Shown here: positions 6,067-9,111 of the stretch, piece by piece | How positions within the stretch are numbered: position 1 is the first letter of the stretch | Layout of the letters: each line of letters opens with the position of its first letter | NCBI GenBank assembly: GCA_900551585.1 | Contig: URWU01000045.1 | Span: forward strand, 1-9,111 | Length of the DNA: 9,111 nt | Direction of reading: 5' to 3' | Source of the DNA: an uncultured Alphaproteobacteria bacterium | GTDB lineage: Bacteria > Pseudomonadota > Alphaproteobacteria > RF32 > CAG-239 | Made by a program: the position numbers and the translations under genes | The notes under the pieces: generated by a model | What the model saw: only the letters and a program-made list of their open reading frames with translations | The model's database searches: none | What the model was told of the DNA's origin: nothing

Positions 6067-7821
6067 ATGTTCGGAAAGTACTTTTCCAAAAAAGAGAATA
6101 GCTTTTACCTCCCCGGCGAAGAAATCAAAATAGGTAAGAGCAGTTCTTTCATTAACTATACCTGTGAGAAAGATCCTCTTTCCATGTGCAAAAACCGTGT
6201 GGCTTTTGCCGTTTTGTGCTTTCTGCTGGTTTATGCCGTTATCGGCGTGCGCCTTTTTGAAGTTTGTGTTGCCCCCAATCTGCATAGCAGTGAGCAGGAA
6301 GAATCCTATCATCTGCAGGCCTTTGCCCAAAATCCGATTAAACGTGCCGACATTCTTGACCGTAACGGGACCATTATCGCCACATCCCTGCCGACGGTTA
6401 ATCTTTATGCCACGCCAAAAAAAGTCTTAAACCCCGCCAAAGCCGCCAAAGAACTGGTCAAGGTTCTGCCCGATTTAAAATATGACGTGGTTTTGCGCAA
6501 GCTCTCATCACGCAGCAGCTTTGTTTATCTCAAACGCAATCTCACCCCGTCGCAGCAATATCAAATCAACTATCTCGGCATTCCCGGGCTGGAATTTGAA
6601 AACGGCGAAAAGCGCGTTTATCCGCATAAAAACCTCTTTGCCCATTTGGTCGGATCAACGAATATTGACAATCAGGGTATTTCGGGAATCGAAAAAGCCG
6701 AAGACGAGCGCCTCACCCAATCGGATATTCCGCTGGCTCTGACGATTGATGCCGGGGTTCAGGACACAATCCGCGAACAGCTGGCCGAAGCGGTTAAAAA
6801 GTTTGACGCCATCGGTGCTGCCGCTGTTTTGATGGATGTTAAAACCAGTGAAGTTCTGGCTTTGGTTTCCCTGCCTGATTATGATCCGAATCTGCCGGTC
6901 AATCCCGCGGCGCGTTCAATGTTTAACATGGTGACCAAAGGCGTTTATGAGCCCGGTTCGGTCTTAAAAGTTTTTAATGCCGCCATGTCGCTGGAAAGCG
7001 GCAAAGTCAAAGTTGCCGACAAATTTGACGCTACCCAGCCCCTTAAGCTCAAATATAACGTCATTAAAGATTATCGCGGCGAAAACCGCTGGCTCTCAGT
7101 TCCCGAGATTATGGTTCATTCTTCCAACATCGGTTCGGCACGTATGGCGCTCAAAGTCGGCGGTAAAGAACAAAAACAATTTATGGAAAAAATTGGTTTC
7201 TTTGATGAAGTCAATTTTGAAATTGCCGAAAAAAGCAGACCGATTACCCCCAAACGCTGGGGCGAAGGCACAATTGCCACCGTGGCTTACGGTTATGGCC
7301 TGGCGGTTACCCCCATGCACCTGATTACGGCTTTTTCATCTGTTGTCAACGGCGGCATTTATCATGAGCCGACAATTTTGAAAAACAGCCCCAAAAAAGA
7401 CAACGGTTATCGGGTTATTTCTTACAATACATCAAAACAAATGCGCGACCTGCTGCGTCTGGTTGTTACCAACGGTTCCGGCAAACGCGCCAATGTCCTC
7501 GGTTATGAAGTGGCCGGTAAAACCGGTACCGCTAACAAGCTTGCCGCCAACGGCAAATATGCCAACAAAAAAGTCCGCACCGCCTTTGTTGCCACTTTTC
7601 CCGTTTCTAATCCGAAGTATGCTATTCTGGTCATGATGGACGAGCCCAAAGGCAGCAAAGAGACCTGGGGCTTCACCACTTCCGGTTGGAATACCGTTCC
7701 GACAACGGCCAAAATCATTTCGGCAATTGCCCCTCAGCTTAATGTCAAAGCTAATTATGACCTTGACGAACAGCGCCGCAACCGTATCATTGAAGCCTCT
7801 TTTAAACGCGGGGGCGTTTAA
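6067..7821 (+). CDS. ftsI: Septal peptidoglycan transpeptidase FtsI (PBP3)
   Basis: FtsI is the monofunctional class B penicillin-binding protein that cross-links septal peptidoglycan with FtsW. At 584 aa it matches the family (E. coli 588). Features in order are a basic cytoplasmic tail, one membrane segment (about 43-65), and the class B N-terminal module with RADILDRNG (93-101) and YPHKNLFAHLVG (185-196). The transpeptidase domain has the active-site SVLK (nucleophile S298, K301), the SxN motif SSN (352-354) and KTGT (485-488). All three catalytic motifs are intact. The ATG at 6067 has only a weak ribosome site (AGGG, 11 nt upstream); M40 (6184) would remove most of the cytoplasmic tail and is less likely. 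It is the last gene of this dcw operon here: the next gene is convergent, so murE does not follow as it usually does. Confidence 0.97.
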   Translation: MFGKYFSKKENSFYLPGEEIKIGKSSSFINYTCEKDPLSMCKNRVAFAVLCFLLVYAVIGVRLFEVCVAPNLHSSEQEESYHLQAFAQNPIKRADILDRNGTIIATSLPTVNLYATPKKVLNPAKAAKELVKVLPDLKYDVVLRKLSSRSSFVYLKRNLTPSQQYQINYLGIPGLEFENGEKRVYPHKNLFAHLVGSTNIDNQGISGIEKAEDERLTQSDIPLALTIDAGVQDTIREQLAEAVKKFDAIGAAAVLMDVKTSEVLALVSLPDYDPNLPVNPAARSMFNMVTKGVYEPGSVLKVFNAAMSLESGKVKVADKFDATQPLKLKYNVIKDYRGENRWLSVPEIMVHSSNIGSARMALKVGGKEQKQFMEKIGFFDEVNFEIAEKSRPITPKRWGEGTIATVAYGYGLAVTPMHLITAFSSVVNGGIYHEPTILKNSPKKDNGYRVISYNTSKQMRDLLRLVVTNGSGKRANVLGYEVAGKTGTANKLAANGKYANKKVRTAFVATFPVSNPKYAILVMMDEPKGSKETWGFTTSGWNTVPTTAKIISAIAPQLNVKANYDLDEQRRNRIIEASFKRGGV

Positions 7822-7863
7822 TCCCGTCAGTTAGCTGCGCAATCGTTCGCGTTACTCGCCCGT
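7822..7863. other. Short convergent junction between ftsI and the lipoprotein gene
   Basis: The 42 bases between the two stop codons hold no intrinsic terminator with a T-run for either strand. The inverted repeat GCCCG (7857-7861) / CGGGC (7870-7874) overlaps the end of the minus-strand gene, but no T-tract follows it in either direction. The two transcripts therefore probably overlap or end by Rho. Confidence 0.45.
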
Positions 7864-8355
7864 TTATTGGCGGGCATAAATATCCTGAACTATCCAATGG
7901 TTATTTTGCTGAGAGAGAACATAAATGATTGTTCCCTTGCACAAACCGAACCATGTCCCGTTGCAGTCACTATTGGTATAAACTTCGAGCATTCCGCCGC
8001 TGAGGGGTTTTAGTTTTGTAATTTGATAGCTGACTTCGGTTGGACGGTCGAGGCTCTCATCCTGCATGAAAATAAATTTGGGCATAAGGGCTTTGTCGCA
8101 TTCTGATAATTGGGGATTGATAGTGCATTTAATTGTCTGATTGATAGCGCAGACAATTTCGCTGTCTTCGGCGCAGCCTTGCGTCAGGTTATCTGCCTTA
8201 AAGGAAAACTTTTTATCGGCATAGTCAATCTGCGGCATTTGGTTGAGGGTGATTTGCTTTGTTTCAACCGGAGCCCGGGCTGTATTATCTTCTTGCTTGT
8301 CTGAGCAGGAAACCAGCAGATTAAGGGCAAACAGAACCATCAGATATTTTTTCAT
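7864..8355 (-). CDS. Small cysteine-rich lipoprotein of unknown function
   Basis: I do not recognise this 163-aa protein. It begins with a basic, hydrophobic signal and a good lipobox LVSC, with lipidated cysteine at 17. The +2 residue is Ser, compatible with outer-membrane sorting. A short polar linker (about 18-40) follows, then a folded region with six further cysteines at 61, 69, 77, 86, 131 and 139. An even number in a periplasmic protein suggests up to three disulfides. The C-terminal part (about 107-163) alternates polar and hydrophobic residues in strand-like stretches, including YQITKL, LEVYTN, TIIYVLS and HWIVQDIYA, suggesting a beta-sheet domain. AAGGAA lies 8 nt before the ATG. 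The gene is convergent with ftsI and has no functional partner in view. A role cannot be assigned; the sequence only says exported, lipidated and probably disulfide-bonded. Confidence 0.85.
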   Translation of the reverse strand: MKKYLMVLFALNLLVSCSDKQEDNTARAPVETKQITLNQMPQIDYADKKFSFKADNLTQGCAEDSEIVCAINQTIKCTINPQLSECDKALMPKFIFMQDESLDRPTEVSYQITKLKPLSGGMLEVYTNSDCNGTWFGLCKGTIIYVLSQQNNHWIVQDIYARQ

Positions 8356-8392
8356 ATGTTTTTTTCCTTATGTAGAAAGTGATAATGCAGCT

Positions 8393-8420
8393 AATTTAAA
8401 ACTTTTTATCTAAAAAGCAA
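8393..8420 (-). promoter_or_regulatory. Candidate promoter of the lipoprotein gene
   Basis: On the minus strand TTGCTT (8420-8415), 16 nt, then TAAATT (8398-8393) forms a moderate sigma70-like pair about 40 nt before the start codon. It lies downstream of the strong terminator of the preceding gene, so some promoter is needed in this stretch. Confidence 0.35.
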
Positions 8421-8443
8421 GGGACAAAGACCTGAAATTTACG

Positions 8444-8478
8444 CAATAAAAAAGGGAAAGTAAAAACTTTCCCTTTTT
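8444..8478 (-). terminator. Strong intrinsic terminator of the outer-membrane protein gene
   Basis: A perfect 13-bp stem (8449-8461 with 8466-8478, core GGGAAAGT/ACTTTCCC) closes on a 4-base loop. On the minus strand it is followed by TTTTTTATT. It begins 20 nt after the stop codon at 8499. The plus strand also carries a T-rich tail (CCCTTTTTCTTT), so it could work in both directions, though nothing upstream on the plus strand needs it. It separates the barrel gene from the lipoprotein gene. Confidence 0.9.
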
Positions 8479-8498
8479 CTTTAATAGGAACATACAAA

Positions 8499-9032
8499 TT
8501 AGAAGTTGTATTTTGCACCTAAAGAGTATTCCCACATGTCACCGGCAGCACCGTCAAAGTTGCCGAGGTCAACATAACGAGCGATAGCACGAACGGCTAC
8601 TTTTTCATTGATGTTGTATTCAGCACCGGCACCTAAACGGTAACCCCAGCTCCACTCATGTCCATGACCTTCACCCGGAGTTCTGTCAGCCAGTCTGTAA
8701 CGAGCGATACCGGCAGTACCGATCAAAGAAACTTTCTGCTCGCAGCCCAAAGGCAGGTAACCCAAAGCATCGATACCATAGTTATCCATATGGTAGCTGG
8801 TTCCATGGTTGTGAGCATTCAAAGTTTTCTGATAGAAAACTTCAGTACCGAAGTTCTGATTGTACTGAGCACCGGCGAAGATTTTAGCACCGTTGAAGTT
8901 TTCGCCTTTGTGGCTAAAATCAGAATAGGTATAATCAATACCGGCATACGGGGTATATTCCAAAGCGCTGGCATTTGCACTCATAGCGATTGCAGATACA
9001 GCAACCATCAATGCACCAATAGTTTTTTTCAT
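8499..9032 (-). CDS. Small eight-stranded outer-membrane beta-barrel protein
   Basis: The 177-aa product has a signal peptide (hydrophobic core 6-19, likely cleavage after ASA at residue 23) and a mature part of about 154 aa. Alternating aromatic and small residues outline eight strands: about 26-39, 49-58, 61-72, 84-95, 101-114, 129-140, 145-156 and 166-177. They are joined by short periplasmic turns and longer outer loops. It ends in KYNF, the terminal Phe recognised by the Bam complex. This fits the OmpA-barrel/opacity porin type common in alphaproteobacteria. Such barrels serve as adhesins or structural proteins; which applies is not visible. Six histidines (41, 74, 76, 81, 123, 125) all fall in predicted outer loops, and there is a single Cys97 in a turn. 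AAGGAA lies 7 nt before ATG, and a strong terminator follows, so it is monocistronic and probably well expressed. Confidence 0.88.
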   Translation of the reverse strand: MKKTIGALMVAVSAIAMSANASALEYTPYAGIDYTYSDFSHKGENFNGAKIFAGAQYNQNFGTEVFYQKTLNAHNHGTSYHMDNYGIDALGYLPLGCEQKVSLIGTAGIARYRLADRTPGEGHGHEWSWGYRLGAGAEYNINEKVAVRAIARYVDLGNFDGAAGDMWEYSLGAKYNF

Positions 9033-9067
9033 CTAATTTTTCCTTTATAAAGTTTAACCTTTGTAAG

Positions 9068-9088
9068 ATTTAGTTTTACTGACTAAAT
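9068..9088. repeat. Inverted repeat upstream of the barrel gene
   Basis: Perfect 7-bp arms ATTTAGT (9068-9074) and ACTAAAT (9082-9088) flank a 7-bp spacer, 36-56 nt upstream of the start codon at 9032. That is the place for an operator near the promoter, or for a leader hairpin. I could not assign convincing -35 and -10 boxes nearby. Confidence 0.4.
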
Positions 9089-9099
9089 GGTTACATCCA

Positions 9100-9111
9100 A
9101 TACTATAGTAT
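9100..9111. repeat. 12-bp perfect palindrome at the contig end
   Basis: ATACTATAGTAT is identical to its reverse complement and occupies the last twelve bases. It could be an operator upstream of the barrel gene, part of a repeat that stopped the assembly, or chance in AT-rich DNA; the sequence stops too soon to tell. Confidence 0.4.

Noticed and set aside
7820..7880. attC-like or terminator structure at the ftsI/lipoprotein junction
   Set aside because: Core sites do not match the attC consensus, and the GCCCG/CGGGC hairpin lacks a T-tract on both strands.
8658..9050. 130-codon plus-strand frame over the barrel gene
   Set aside because: It is antisense to a clear signal-peptide barrel gene with its own ribosome site and terminator.

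Overview
The window reads as one end of a draft contig from an uncultured Gram-negative bacterium, most likely an alphaproteobacterium. The evidence is the lpxC-bamD-recN block, an rnpB gene for a type A RNase P RNA, an mraZ-rsmH-ftsL-ftsI division/cell-wall (dcw) operon with an alphaproteobacterial-style FtsL, and an outer-membrane barrel ending in Phe. LpxC and BamD imply a true outer membrane with lipid A. A host-associated lineage is possible, but nothing in the sequence proves it. The first 44 bases are not genomic: they are the end of Illumina P5, an 8-base i5 index and the Nextera read-1 transposon adapter.

Layout. Bases 48-3343 (minus strand) hold a tight operon: lpxC (first step committed to lipid A), bamD (outer-membrane protein assembly lipoprotein) and recN (SMC-like DNA repair ATPase), with gaps of 10 and 13 nt. 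The gene for RNase P RNA (about 3371-3765, minus) sits immediately upstream of lpxC, with no terminator or clear promoter between them. Bases 3766-4224 form a divergent, AT-rich regulatory region. On its right flank lie three perfect 10-bp-spaced TGGGA boxes, the expected MraZ operator, overlapping candidate promoters. Bases 4225-7821 (plus) are mraZ, rsmH, ftsL and ftsI: the transcriptional regulator of the cluster, the 16S rRNA m4C1402 methyltransferase, the divisome membrane protein and the septal transpeptidase. The usual next genes (murE, murF, mraY and so on) are missing. A convergent gene follows instead: a small cysteine-rich lipoprotein of unknown function (7864-8355, minus). Behind a strong intrinsic terminator lies a small eight-stranded outer-membrane barrel protein (8499-9032, minus), transcribed toward it. 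The right contig end lies in that gene's upstream region, in a 12-bp perfect palindrome.

How it fits together. The two divergent units serve envelope growth (lipid A, barrel assembly) and septation (FtsL, FtsI), with RNase P RNA at the divide. In many alphaproteobacteria lpxC-bamD-recN follows ftsZ at the tail of the dcw cluster. Here it is head-to-head with the start of the cluster, and the cluster stops after ftsI, so the locus looks rearranged. I see no CRISPR array, phage, insertion sequence, toxin-antitoxin or defence gene, and no clear new multi-gene system. The points most worth checking are the rearranged dcw cluster, the rnpB-lpxC junction, the MraZ operator, and the two unrecognised or weakly characterised envelope proteins.
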